DNA of 64,000 bases from a virus, in the IMG/VR virus record IMGVR_UViG_3300003877_000001, positions 186,001 through 250,000 of that record; one strand, 5' to 3'. The position numbers were made by a program, and so were the translations under genes. Shown piece after piece: positions 14,920 to 22,628 of the stretch (its first letter is position 1; each line of letters starts with the position of its first letter). The notes under the pieces were generated by a model that searched no databases, was not told the DNA's origin, and worked only from the letters and a program-made list of their open reading frames with translations.

Positions 14920-16515
14920 TCAAGAGTTTATATATTTATTTTTAATATTAATTGCAGCATTAAAATCTGCATTATCTTCATGACCACATTTAGTACATTT
15001 AAAATTTGATTGATTAGTTCTATTATTAGAATCTATATTACCACAAACAGAACAAGTTTGTGAAGTATATGCAGGATCAATAAGAATTACTTCTTTACCA
15101 AGTTCTTTAGCTTTATATTCTAATTGGGTTTTAATTGTATTCCAACCAATATCTAGTATAACTCTATTAAAGTTCTGTTTAGATTTACTACCTTTAATAG
15201 TCATATTTTTTATATTAAGGTCTTCAAGAACAAAAGTATTATTATTTTTATTTTTGGTAAGTGTTGAAGTTATATTATGTTGTTTATTATTTCTAATATT
15301 AGAAATTTTAGTATTTATTATACCTAATTTATGTTTTATTCTTTTATATGAATTAGTTAAATAAAAATCTATATCTGTTTTATTTTTTTTATAATAGTCA
15401 TATTTTTTATTAAGTATAGTAGATAGTTTTCTTTTTTCTTCAGCATATTTTAATAGAACATCAAATCTATTTGCAAATATTGGATTATTAAAATCATTAA
15501 TATTTGAAGTTGTTATAGGTCTTTCAACACCTAAATCAATTCCAATGGTTGTTTTATCATTAGTGTGTTTAATTGAATAATTTTCAATATTGGTAATTAC
15601 CTGTATAGATATGAAGTATTGATCTTGCGAATTTTTAGATATAGTATAAGAATTTAATTTAAAAACATTAACATCATTCCACATATTAATAAACAATTTA
15701 TTATGACAAACCATTTTAATTTTTTTTAATTTAGGAATATTAATAGTAACGAATTTACTACCATTACTTATTATTTTAAATGGGGAAATATTACCATTAT
15801 AATTATATAGTATTTGACCAGTAAAAGAGTATGTTGAATTTCTATTTTTAAATTTAGGATAACCTGAATGTGTTTTCCATATTTTAGTAAAAGCATTATC
15901 TAAATTTTGTAATGTATATGATCTAGTAGTAGCATCAACATTTTTTAAGAATCCATATTTAAGGATACCATTTTCATTAAGTTCATTAGAGTTAGCCAAT
16001 ACAGTTAGTTCTTTAGATGCTTTATATTTATTAAAATATAAATCATTATCTTTCATATATTTTCTTCTAGCAACACCAATATCCTTAATTAAAGATTTAT
16101 AGTAGAGCATATGATCTATATCACCAGACTCATTAATATATTTAAAGAAAGAAACAATAAGAGTATCTTCAGTATCTAATTCTATTTTATATTTTTTTAA
16201 ATAGTTGTTAAACTCTTTAGAATCATTTAAATACTTATTTGTAAATTCATCTGAAATATCTTGTTGTTGTCTTAGAAAAGTATTATAGATAAAATTAGAG
16301 GTTCTAACAGCATCATCAAAGTATTGTATTTGTTTTTTATTAGGATAAATCCTAAACTTCAAAGCCTTATTTATTTTTTTTAGTTTAAATGATTTAATAT
16401 CATCTAATATAATATTATCATTTGTTAGAGAAGTTCCAATACCCTTTTTATTTACTTTGATAATATTGTGTATTGTGTTATTTTGTAAAGTAACAATATC
16501 ATTAGGTTGTAGCAT
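14920..16515 (-). CDS. Compact Cas12/TnpB-like RuvC nuclease, 531 aa
   Basis: An RNA-guided nuclease of the TnpB/Cas12 superfamily. Residues 51-85 (ALKFRIYPNKKQIQYF...NFIYNTFL) match the TnpB/OrfB N-terminal region. RuvC-I is IGIDLGVERPI with D327, RuvC-II is FVLEDLNI with E431, and RuvC-III is ADFNAAINI with D517. A Cys4 zinc ribbon (C488, C491, C507, C510) lies between II and III, so catalytic and zinc residues are intact. At 531 aa it is longer than usual TnpB (about 400) and in the range of compact Cas12f/V-U effectors. The first 46 residues are an extension I do not recognise. No IS200/IS605 transposase or element ends are seen, and a CRISPR array lies at its 3' side. This favours a phage-borne type V-like CRISPR effector over a transposon TnpB. 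The target type and guide RNA cannot be read from sequence. Confidence 0.88.
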   Translation of the reverse strand: MLQPNDIVTLQNNTIHNIIKVNKKGIGTSLTNDNIILDDIKSFKLKKINKALKFRIYPNKKQIQYFDDAVRTSNFIYNTFLRQQQDISDEFTNKYLNDSKEFNNYLKKYKIELDTEDTLIVSFFKYINESGDIDHMLYYKSLIKDIGVARRKYMKDNDLYFNKYKASKELTVLANSNELNENGILKYGFLKNVDATTRSYTLQNLDNAFTKIWKTHSGYPKFKNRNSTYSFTGQILYNYNGNISPFKIISNGSKFVTINIPKLKKIKMVCHNKLFINMWNDVNVFKLNSYTISKNSQDQYFISIQVITNIENYSIKHTNDKTTIGIDLGVERPITTSNINDFNNPIFANRFDVLLKYAEEKRKLSTILNKKYDYYKKNKTDIDFYLTNSYKRIKHKLGIINTKISNIRNNKQHNITSTLTKNKNNNTFVLEDLNIKNMTIKGSKSKQNFNRVILDIGWNTIKTQLEYKAKELGKEVILIDPAYTSQTCSVCGNIDSNNRTNQSNFKCTKCGHEDNADFNAAINIKNKYINS

Positions 16516-16540
16516 AAATATTTATTTAAAGATTAAAAGA

Positions 16541-16571
16541 CAAATATAGAAATATAAATTGATTAATGCAA
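16541..16571 (-). promoter_or_regulatory. Host-type promoter of the Cas12-like gene
   Basis: On the minus strand TTG, about 20 nt, then TATATTTG (16541-16548), 26 nt before the ATG. It is not a class B promoter, so the nuclease is probably made by host polymerase without the phage sigma. Confidence 0.5.
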
Positions 16572-16680
16572 TAATATTAAACATAATACTTTTCAATTAT
16601 AGTTTCTTAGGTATTATAAATTCTAAGGTAAACTCCAAAATATGTACTATTATATGCTCCCATATTAAAATGTAATAAAC

Positions 16681-16947
16681 TTAGGTACAATTATAATTAT
16701 ACACCAACCTATTGCTAAAGTATTTAATTTCACCCACACACCAATACTCATTCGCTCCGTTATACTCCTTTTCTAATCTTAGAGTTATACCGTTTTCAAT
16801 AGGTTCAATTAAAAAGCCTTTTACTTTTCTGTTATTATAAACAAACTCTACCGAAGAACCAACAGCACCTAACAATCTGTATAGTGCATTATTTACCTCT
16901 TCCATAGTTACTTTTTGTCTTGTGCTTTTAGGTTGGATTTTATTCAT
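16681..16947 (-). CDS. Unknown protein, 88 aa
   Basis: Starts MNKIQPKSTRQKVTMEEV; the second half is beta-rich (VKGFLIEPIENGITLRLEKE). First of the long leftward accessory series beyond the CRISPR locus. The preceding 16572-16680 stretch holds no gene. Function unknown. Confidence 0.65.
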   Translation of the reverse strand: MNKIQPKSTRQKVTMEEVNNALYRLLGAVGSSVEFVYNNRKVKGFLIEPIENGITLRLEKEYNGANEYWCVGEIKYFSNRLVYNYNCT

Positions 16948-16987
16948 TTACGTTTAATTCAATAACAATAACTTTAGTTGTTTTCAT
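16940..16987 (-). CDS. Possible 15-aa peptide, remnant of a duplicated tail
   Basis: MKTTKVIVIELNVNE closely matches the C-terminal end of the 18342-18557 protein (VEVIVVELNVNE). Probably a truncated duplicate, not a functional gene. Confidence 0.3.
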   Translation of the reverse strand: MKTTKVIVIELNVNE

Positions 16988-16993
16988 AATTAA

Positions 16994-17254
16994 TTATTTT
17001 ATTGTATCACCAACATTAAAATTAGTATGACCACCGTACCATTCTCTAATAGTGCCTATACTATCTCTAACAAAAACACCATGTCTTTTTGAATCGAAAT
17101 TACCTAAATTATCTTCAGTACCAATAACAATAGTAGTACCTTCACAATCATTTATCATATTTGCAAAAGTATCGTATGTTATATTTTTTCGATTGCTTAC
17201 GGTGGTGCAACTAACAAATAGAAATGGAAGTATAATATATATTAATTTTTTCAT
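16994..17254 (-). CDS. Predicted lipoprotein, 86 aa
   Basis: N-terminus MKKLIYIILPFLFVSC is a type II signal with lipobox FVSC. The mature part is polar (Thr/Asp/Gly-rich) with no recognised domain. Likely exported by the host and lipid-anchored; phage lipoproteins often act in superinfection exclusion, but nothing here shows it. Confidence 0.75.
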   Translation of the reverse strand: MKKLIYIILPFLFVSCTTVSNRKNITYDTFANMINDCEGTTIVIGTEDNLGNFDSKRHGVFVRDSIGTIREWYGGHTNFNVGDTIK

Positions 17255-17261
17255 AATTTAT

Positions 17262-17501
17262 TTATTTAGTAAGTTCTTTCATTGTCATAACTGTTAAACT
17301 TCTAAACTTTTGTCTAACCATTCCTTTAATGAATACCTTTTCTTCTTCTTCATACATTCTACTAACATCAACAACCACTAATTGACCATGAGTGTTTAAT
17401 TTTAAAAATACTCCATCAATAAAGTTATCTCCTTTTACTGCTCCACCTTCCATTATAATTTCAAGTGCTTGATAAAAATTTAAATCATAATTTTTTTGCA
17501 T
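17262..17501 (-). CDS. DUF2829/Tad2-like protein, 79 aa
   Basis: The layout LNFYQALEIIMEGGAVKGDN, then GVFLKLNTHGQLVVVD, then a final strand QKFRSLTVMT resembles the small DUF2829 fold, where a helix FxEAL...L..G is followed by beta-strands. Phage DUF2829 proteins include Tad2, which sequesters the Thoeris signal. The similarity is by pattern only and key ligand residues were not checked, so anti-Thoeris activity is a hypothesis. Confidence 0.45.
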   Translation of the reverse strand: MQKNYDLNFYQALEIIMEGGAVKGDNFIDGVFLKLNTHGQLVVVDVSRMYEEEEKVFIKGMVRQKFRSLTVMTMKELTK

Positions 17502-17505
17502 AATA

Positions 17506-17706
17506 TTATTTATTTTTTAATGTTAGTAAACCAAATACAGAAGATAGATAATAGGAAGCACCTATTACATATACAATTATTTTTAACGTATCTTGATTTC
17601 TTAATACGGTAAAGATATTTATTTTAAAGAACAGATAAATCATTACAACTATAAAAGGAATAACGATTACGTTTGTGATACTAATATATGTGATTAATTT
17701 CTTCAT
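17506..17706 (-). CDS. Two-helix membrane protein, 66 aa (paralog 1)
   Basis: Two hydrophobic helices: ISITNVIVIPFIVVMIYLFF and IIVYVIGASYYLSSVFGLLT. Nearly identical in design and wording to 19517-19717 (shared TNVIVIPFIVVMIYLFFKIN), so the pair is a recent duplication. It starts 6 nt after a class B -10 box. Confidence 0.75.
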   Translation of the reverse strand: MKKLITYISITNVIVIPFIVVMIYLFFKINIFTVLRNQDTLKIIVYVIGASYYLSSVFGLLTLKNK

Positions 17707-17712
17707 ATTAAG

Positions 17713-17742
17713 TTATATGTAGAATAGTTAGTAAAGGTTACT
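17713..17742 (-). promoter_or_regulatory. Class B promoter variant, no palindrome
   Basis: Minus strand: AGTAAC (17737-17742), N17, CATATAA (17713-17719), 6 nt before the ATG. Confidence 0.55.
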
Positions 17743-18049
17743 ATTCCTTATTAAAAAGTGCTACAACTCTAAACATATCTATTTTAGTTGCCATTGCTTC
17801 TAATGATTCTTCTTCTGCAAGAAGTTCATTAGTTTTAATATCAATGAGAACTCTAGTCATGGGTGTTCTTTCACCATCCTTAACTTCCACTACATAGAAA
17901 CAAACAGCATCTAATTTAGGGTTGTCACTAATCATATCTCTAGTACACCATTGGGTAGTAGATTTATCTTCGTACCACTCATAACCATTCTCAGGATTAA
18001 CCCAATATGGTTTTATATTATTATCCCAAGGGAATAGTTTTAGTTTCAT
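17741..18049 (-). CDS. Unknown protein, 102 aa
   Basis: Starts MKLKLFPWDNNIKPYWVNPE, an N-terminus similar in style to the 18926 protein (KLKLFPEIKKDFW). Mixed alpha/beta with CFYVVEVKDGERTP. Adjacent starts and stops touch, indicating an operon with 18049-18557. Confidence 0.7.
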   Translation of the reverse strand: MKLKLFPWDNNIKPYWVNPENGYEWYEDKSTTQWCTRDMISDNPKLDAVCFYVVEVKDGERTPMTRVLIDIKTNELLAEEESLEAMATKIDMFRVVALFNKE

Positions 18050-18342
18050 TAATTTATTCTTTTATTAAACCAATTAATTCTTGCTTGTCTATTAGAAGGT
18101 GTCCAACAAAAATCATCTCTATTATCTGTTTTTTCACCTAAATAATTAAAGAAAACATCTCTACCTCTAATAGAATTATTATATTCATTGGTAAACATTT
18201 CATATTCTTTAGTTGTAAGTATACTATCCATAAATAATTTATGCATGGCGATGCACATGCCTAAGTATTTTTGATTATCCTTAGTAGTTCTATTAACATA
18301 TTCTTCTTTACCAAGAATACAAATTTCACTTAATGTTTTCAT
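18049..18342 (-). CDS. Unknown protein, 97 aa
   Basis: Starts MKTLSEICILGKEEYVNRTT; helical, moderately basic. Stop and start codons overlap its neighbours on both sides, so translation is probably coupled. Not recognised. Confidence 0.7.
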   Translation of the reverse strand: MKTLSEICILGKEEYVNRTTKDNQKYLGMCIAMHKLFMDSILTTKEYEMFTNEYNNSIRGRDVFFNYLGEKTDNRDDFCWTPSNRQARINWFNKRIN

Positions 18343-18557
18343 TATTCATTTACATTTAATTCTACAACAATAACTTCAACAGTATCTCTTTTTAAGTCGT
18401 AAAAGTTACTAGGATGTTTACTATTACAACATTTATCAACAAATGCATCAATATCATCTTGAGTAGGTTCATTTACGTAAACCTCTTTAGAATGAAATTT
18501 ACCTTTGTTTTCAAAGTTTTTATAAATTCCATGTACTACAATTTGAAATACTTTCAT
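18342..18557 (-). CDS. Unknown protein, 71 aa
   Basis: Starts MKVFQIVVHGIYKNFENKG and ends VEVIVVELNVNE; short alpha/beta protein. First gene of a three-gene operon read from the class B promoter at 18564-18593, with only 6 nt between -10 box and ATG. Confidence 0.7.
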   Translation of the reverse strand: MKVFQIVVHGIYKNFENKGKFHSKEVYVNEPTQDDIDAFVDKCCNSKHPSNFYDLKRDTVEVIVVELNVNE

Positions 18558-18563
18558 ATTAAG

Positions 18564-18593
18564 TTATACGTATAGGATATCCTAAAGGTTACG
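18564..18593 (-). promoter_or_regulatory. Class B promoter with palindrome, leaderless spacing
   Basis: Minus strand: CGTAAC (18588-18593), N17 containing TTTAGGATATCCTA, CGTATAA (18564-18570), then 6 nt to the ATG at 18557. Confidence 0.75.
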
Positions 18594-18738
18594 TTAGAGG
18601 TTTAACTATTAATAGCATAAATAAAACCCAAGGTATAAGGAAGAATGTAAATATTTCAATTACATCTAAATTAGACACACCTTCTGGATTAGATTTTGTC
18701 CAGTATTTAGATGTTAAATGTTTTCTAAGTATATTCAT
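18589..18738 (-). CDS. Small membrane protein, 49 aa
   Basis: MNILRKHLTSKYWTKSNPEG then one hydrophobic helix (IEIFTFFLIPWVLFMLLIV). Its start overlaps the stop of the upstream lipoprotein gene (ATGA). Its end overlaps the class B -35 box. Confidence 0.6.
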   Translation of the reverse strand: MNILRKHLTSKYWTKSNPEGVSNLDVIEIFTFFLIPWVLFMLLIVKPLT

Positions 18739-18872
18739 AAAAAAAACCCATAAAGGGGTTTTGTTATTTGTGCTTGTTTATCAGAAGTTGGTTTAGTTGT
18801 ATTTTCACAACTTGAAGACATTAGTGTAAACATACCTAGTATGATTAGCACACTTAAAATTTTGTTTTTCAT
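18735..18872 (-). CDS. Tiny lipoprotein, 45 aa
   Basis: MKNKILSVLIILGMFTLMSSSC shows a signal peptide and lipobox (MSSSC). The 3' end of the ORF is a terminator-like hairpin (AAACCCC...GGGTTTTTTTT) that is itself translated. Confidence 0.65.
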   Translation of the reverse strand: MKNKILSVLIILGMFTLMSSSCENTTKPTSDKQAQITKPLYGFFL

Positions 18873-18925
18873 TTTTGTTTTAAATTAGACTACAATTATA
18901 ATATGTTATTTTTATATATGCAAGA

Positions 18926-19198
18926 TTATTTAATTCTTTTAAGGTTGCATTGTATAGAATCAGAAGAGTATAACCAATCTGAATTAGGTCTTTCTTTCCA
19001 TACTTTAGTTACTTTGAATATTTTTGTTTGATTATCTTCATTAAATTCAATAGTTAATCCTACTTCACAATCAATATAATCTTTATTTTCATCAAAGACT
19101 GTATAATTTGTATCTGACATATGAACAGCTCCATTATACCAGAAGTCTTTTTTTATTTCTGGAAAGAGTTTGAGTTTGATTTGTTTAAATAAGTTCAT
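18926..19198 (-). CDS. Unknown protein, 90 aa
   Basis: Starts MNLFKQIKLKLFPEIKKDFW; beta-rich middle (CEVGLTIEFNEDNQTKIFKV). Possibly a distant relative of the 17741 protein by its N-terminus. Function unknown. Confidence 0.65.
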   Translation of the reverse strand: MNLFKQIKLKLFPEIKKDFWYNGAVHMSDTNYTVFDENKDYIDCEVGLTIEFNEDNQTKIFKVTKVWKERPNSDWLYSSDSIQCNLKRIK

Positions 19199-19200
19199 AA

Positions 19201-19353
19201 TTAATTATTTAATTCTTTTAATGCATCTAGTGATGATTGTTTCATAAACTCAATAGTTTCACTAGGGATTGTTTGATTATTTTCTCTTAGGAAGACTATT
19301 GCTTCTCTAATTTCTTTTTCTAATTGCTTTTTAGCATTTGATAAATCTTCCAT
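19201..19353 (-). CDS. Small helical protein, 50 aa
   Basis: MEDLSNAKKQLEKEIREAIV: a charged amphipathic helix, likely coiled coil, ending LDALKELNN. Overlaps the next gene's stop by one base. Confidence 0.6.
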   Translation of the reverse strand: MEDLSNAKKQLEKEIREAIVFLRENNQTIPSETIEFMKQSSLDALKELNN

Positions 19354-19514
19354 TATAAACTATCTTTAACTTCTTGAATTGTTGGAAATATATCACCTCT
19401 TTGGCTACTTCTTTTAGGTAGGTATTGATAACCACCTTTAACATCCACTATACTACCAACATATTTATTGTCAAGATAGACATGTACTTGGGTTCTTTTT
19501 TTATATGTGAGCAT
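19353..19514 (-). CDS. Small basic protein, 53 aa
   Basis: MLTYKKRTQVHVYLDNKYVG followed by IVDVKGGYQYLPKRSS. The strand-turn-strand pattern resembles short conserved phage hypotheticals. Close packing with its neighbours supports translation. Confidence 0.6.
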   Translation of the reverse strand: MLTYKKRTQVHVYLDNKYVGSIVDVKGGYQYLPKRSSQRGDIFPTIQEVKDSL

Positions 19515-19516
19515 AT

Positions 19517-19717
19517 TTATGATTTTTTGTATATAAATAAATTAAATACAGCAGATAGATAATAGGAAGCACCAATTAAATATATAATCATTTTTAATAT
19601 TTCTTGATTTCTTAATATAGTAAAGATATTTATTTTAAAGAACAGATAAATCATTACTACTATAAAAGGAATAACGATTACGTTTGTGATACTAATAATT
19701 TTAATAAATTTTTTCAT
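19517..19717 (-). CDS. Two-helix membrane protein, 66 aa (paralog 2)
   Basis: Paralog of 17506-17706 with the same two helices and the identical core TNVIVIPFIVVMIYLFFKIN. Two copies within 2 kb suggest selection for dose or divergence, or simple recent duplication. Confidence 0.75.
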   Translation of the reverse strand: MKKFIKIISITNVIVIPFIVVMIYLFFKINIFTILRNQEILKMIIYLIGASYYLSAVFNLFIYKKS

Positions 19718-19724
19718 AATATTT

Positions 19725-19988
19725 TTATTTAATAATTGGATAGTTCCAGAGTTTTACTAGAAATTCGGGTATACCTTTTACTATGATTAAATATAATATA
19801 CTTAAAGGAATTCCTACAATCATTATAATATAACCAAATGCAGCAGAGTAAATATATACACCACTAGGTTTTGATTCATTCCAAAAGTAGTTAAAACTAT
19901 ATTCATCTATGTACATAAAGAATACACTCACAAAATATATTGCTAATGTAATTAAAAAAATTGTTCCTAATGTTATTGGCTTTTTCAT
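19725..19988 (-). CDS. Two-helix membrane protein, 87 aa
   Basis: Helices ITLGTIFLITLAIYFVSVFF and FGYIIMIVGIPLSILYLIIV separated by a polar loop (DEYSFNYFWNESKPSGV). Adjacent to the paralog pair. Function unknown. Confidence 0.7.
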   Translation of the reverse strand: MKKPITLGTIFLITLAIYFVSVFFMYIDEYSFNYFWNESKPSGVYIYSAAFGYIIMIVGIPLSILYLIIVKGIPEFLVKLWNYPIIK

Positions 19989-20003
19989 ATTTTTAATTAA
20001 GAA

Positions 20004-20522
20004 TTAATATGGGTCAACCGACCAGTTTAACAAGTCATGTAGAACATCGTTTCTATCTACCATAAAATATTCCTTAAATGAATTAAAGGTATGTTCACCA
20101 GACCATCTCATGTGTTTGCTATTCATAATACAAGCGACACCTTCTTTATTTGCATTTGCGATTGAAACTAAGAATTCTGCTATTTGTTTCCAATGATCAT
20201 CAGAGAAATTATCTCTCATATAAGCATCTTTTGTTTCTTCTAGGATGTACTCAATATCATCAGAAGGTTTTTCGAAAGTGTTATTATCAAACACCACATC
20301 AAACTTTAACTCTACAATATGTTGCATACAGTTTTGTTTGATGATTGCTTGTTGATGTGTATATTCTTTAAAGTCTTTACACAACTGTTCTAATTGCATT
20401 ATATTGAGATTACCATCACCACTATAATAAGGCTGTTTAATAACAATTCCTTTATAGTGTATTGGTAGGTACATATCATCTGACATATATACCATGTGTT
20501 CTTTTTTTAGTTTATTAGCCAT
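20004..20522 (-). CDS. Unknown protein, 172 aa
   Basis: Starts MANKLKKEHMVYMSDDMYLP; acidic and aromatic-rich, no signal peptide. Contains ACIMNSKHMRWSGEHTFNSF near residue 135. No family recognised. Confidence 0.7.
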   Translation of the reverse strand: MANKLKKEHMVYMSDDMYLPIHYKGIVIKQPYYSGDGNLNIMQLEQLCKDFKEYTHQQAIIKQNCMQHIVELKFDVVFDNNTFEKPSDDIEYILEETKDAYMRDNFSDDHWKQIAEFLVSIANANKEGVACIMNSKHMRWSGEHTFNSFKEYFMVDRNDVLHDLLNWSVDPY

Positions 20523-20540
20523 AATTATTTAATTAATAAT

Positions 20541-20606
20541 TTAAGAGTTCTTCAATAAAGTTAATTTGATGGTTAACTTTACGTATTTTTTTCTTATAAA
20601 TTTCAT
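20541..20606 (-). CDS. Possible 21-aa basic peptide
   Basis: MKFIRKKYVKLTIKLTLLKNS follows a junction-motif-like ATG context. Very short; could be untranslated spacer. Confidence 0.25.
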   Translation of the reverse strand: MKFIRKKYVKLTIKLTLLKNS

Positions 20607-20621
20607 AATTTAGTTTTGATT

Positions 20622-21008
20622 TTAATTCACCAATTCTAATGAACGTCTTTTATAACCATCATCATAACCATCAGCATACTGTTTATCTTTTCTATACTCT
20701 TTAGTAATAGCATCAGCTAGGACTTGCTTTTGTTTTTTTAATTTAGTATTTCCCTCATGCCATTTAAATCTTTCATCATCTAATGCTTCTGCTTTCTTCC
20801 ATAGGTTTTCATTAAGAGAAAAGGTTACATTACCTGCCGAACCTAATAAGATGATTGCACCTGAAATATATACGAAATATTCAGCACGTCCTAGAATGCG
20901 TAACATTTCAGGGTCAGTAGTAGATGCAGCAATAACTGAAAATCCTACTATGAAGAATATTACTGCAAATATATTTAATATCGATACTATTTTAAAAAAC
21001 TTTCTCAT
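20622..21008 (-). CDS. Membrane protein with coiled-coil tail, 128 aa
   Basis: Two helices (FFKIVSILNIFAVIFFIVGF and FVYISGAIILLGSAGNVTF) followed by a charged helical cytosolic tail. The N-terminal half follows the same plan as the 17506/19517 proteins, so it is probably a longer relative. Likely co-transcribed with 21011. Confidence 0.7.
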   Translation of the reverse strand: MRKFFKIVSILNIFAVIFFIVGFSVIAASTTDPEMLRILGRAEYFVYISGAIILLGSAGNVTFSLNENLWKKAEALDDERFKWHEGNTKLKKQKQVLADAITKEYRKDKQYADGYDDGYKRRSLELVN

Positions 21009-21010
21009 AA

Positions 21011-21649
21011 TTATTTAATTAATAGTTTATTTTGTTCTTGTAATTTTTCTAGACCTAGAACATTTACTTTATGCATGATTGCATTTTCAACTTCTTTTTT
21101 AGCATCTAGTACAACATCATCCATTGTTTCTTGAAATGTTTTCATAAAGAATGGTATATTACTTTTAACTTCTTGGCTAATTTTTTGTATAATAAATTTT
21201 AGTTCTTCTTGATCAGCTTTAGAAAGAGTTTTCTTCTTAACAAGTTCTTGTGCTCTTTTTTTACCATTAGTAAGTTCATTAGCAAACTCATTCATTCTAT
21301 CTTTCATTTTACGATGAACAAATTCTTTTTGACTTTCGGTTTTATCAATAGGTTCTACTTGTTTACCATCAACAAATTGTAAGGTACAAGGAACACCTGA
21401 ACCCATATTTATTGAGGTTATTAATTCACTAAATTGATTAGAGGTCATACGAAGTTGTAGAATCCTTTTCTTTGGAAAGTAATAATCTGAACTTAATGAT
21501 TTTTCATGTTCAGATTCACTAACTGTCATTGTGATGTAGTTACCTTGTTTAAGTTCACTACCATAAAATTCATCACCAACATTAGAAGATGTTCTAGTAA
21601 ATTCTATCTGTCCATAAGCAGGATGTTTGTATTTTTCTTTGTCTTTCAT
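21011..21649 (-). CDS. Unknown protein with helical C-terminal half, 212 aa
   Basis: The N-terminal half is beta-rich (AYGQIEFTRTSSNVGDEFYG). From about residue 115 it is a Lys/Glu-rich coiled coil. First gene after a class B promoter, with 6 nt between -10 box and ATG. Function unknown. Confidence 0.75.
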   Translation of the reverse strand: MKDKEKYKHPAYGQIEFTRTSSNVGDEFYGSELKQGNYITMTVSESEHEKSLSSDYYFPKKRILQLRMTSNQFSELITSINMGSGVPCTLQFVDGKQVEPIDKTESQKEFVHRKMKDRMNEFANELTNGKKRAQELVKKKTLSKADQEELKFIIQKISQEVKSNIPFFMKTFQETMDDVVLDAKKEVENAIMHKVNVLGLEKLQEQNKLLIK

Positions 21650-21655
21650 AATATC

Positions 21656-21685
21656 TTATACGTATAGGATCTTCTAAAGGTTACG
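21656..21685 (-). promoter_or_regulatory. Class B promoter, degenerate palindrome, leaderless spacing
   Basis: CGTAAC (21680-21685), N17 with TTTAGAAGATCCTA, CGTATAA (21656-21662), 6 nt to the ATG. Confidence 0.7.
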
Positions 21686-21854
21686 ATTTATTTTTATAAT
21701 ATAATAAAATAACATTTAAATATGAAAACATTAACGCTAAATTCAAACTAGACGTTAAAGGGTTTGAATATTCAGGATTTGTTTTCAATAAATATAGAGA
21801 ATAGCATATAAATATTAAAGATATAAGTGATATTAATATTCTAAAATTTTTCAT
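21681..21854 (-). CDS. Two-helix membrane protein, 57 aa
   Basis: MKNFRILISLISLIFICYSL then LMFSYLNVILLYY; basic at both ends. Ends inside the class B -35 box of the next operon. Confidence 0.6.
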   Translation of the reverse strand: MKNFRILISLISLIFICYSLYLLKTNPEYSNPLTSSLNLALMFSYLNVILLYYKNKS

Positions 21855-21869
21855 TTTTCTTCTTTTAAA

Positions 21870-22101
21870 TTAAGATTCTGGATAATATTCTTTTATTTCT
21901 TTGCAGAAGTTGGGATATAAATCACGTTCATCTAAAAACGTCATAGTATCGTCAAAATCATATTCACCACCATAGACAGAGTAACCACTATATTTTACTT
22001 GTATGGTATGATAGTGCATCGGTTATAATATCAATATTCTTAAAGTCTTTAAGGAATTTGATAGTAAAGTGTATTATATTTTTATGAGTTACCTTCTTCA
22101 T
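21870..22101 (-). pseudogene. Frameshifted small gene
   Basis: MKKVTHKNIIHFTIKFLKDF onward stops at a TAG near 21995. A one-base shift at a short A run opens YSGYSVYGGEYDFDDTMTFL through to a stop at 21870. The two parts together look like one protein of about 77 aa. Real decay and a homopolymer sequencing error are both possible. Confidence 0.55.
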
Positions 22102-22105
22102 AATT

Positions 22106-22480
22106 TTAATCTAGATTATATCTTTTTACACCATCCTCAATAACTATATTACACTGTATAAGACCACATAGTTCATTAATGGCTCTATCTATTGCTTGTC
22201 TTTGATCTCTCACTATACCCCTATTAAAAGCAGCAGAGAACACACTTTTGAGTTGGTGGTTAGAACCAGACCCATCATTCTGTATTTTCATATAGATATC
22301 AAGTAACTTATTAAACAATACGTTACGATATTCATTTCCTTTATACCACCCATAAAATTCTTTAAAGATTGGTTTTAAAGTAAGTGTCCAATTTCCAGTA
22401 TGTGGATGATCATTTCTATAATGACCTTTACACGCTAGAATGAATTTTACTTCGGCTTTAGATAGTTCTATCATAGTCAT
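22106..22480 (-). CDS. Unknown protein, 124 aa
   Basis: Starts MTMIELSKAEVKFILACKGH. Contains HPHTGNWTLTLKPIFKEFYG. Helical; no family recognised. Its start lies inside the 3' end of the upstream 32-aa ORF. Confidence 0.7.
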   Translation of the reverse strand: MTMIELSKAEVKFILACKGHYRNDHPHTGNWTLTLKPIFKEFYGWYKGNEYRNVLFNKLLDIYMKIQNDGSGSNHQLKSVFSAAFNRGIVRDQRQAIDRAINELCGLIQCNIVIEDGVKRYNLD

Positions 22481-22556
22481 TTGTTGTTATAATTTGAAAT
22501 ATTGTTTTATTATCTTTAACTGGTACTTTTTCGTATTTGTAGGTAGTGATTTTCAT
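22458..22556 (-). CDS. Small protein, 32 aa
   Basis: MKITTYKYEKVPVKDNKTIF; begins 6 nt after the class B -10 box and overlaps the next gene by 23 nt. As the first ORF on a leaderless transcript it may be a translated leader. Confidence 0.55.
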   Translation of the reverse strand: MKITTYKYEKVPVKDNKTIFQIITTNDYDRTI

Positions 22557-22562
22557 ATTATC

Positions 22563-22592
22563 TTATACGTTTAGGACACCCTAAAGGTTACG
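22563..22592 (-). promoter_or_regulatory. Class B promoter, palindrome variant, leaderless spacing
   Basis: CGTAAC (22587-22592), N17 with TTTAGGGTGTCCTAAA, CGTATAA (22563-22569), 6 nt to the ATG. Confidence 0.75.
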
Positions 22593-22628
22593 ATAAATAT
22601 ATTATTTTATATGATGTACTTTTATATT

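Noticed and set aside
14920-16515. Reading the nuclease as a plain IS605 TnpB transposon
   Set aside because: No TnpA, no visible element ends, longer than typical TnpB, and a CRISPR array lies beside it. It cannot be fully excluded.
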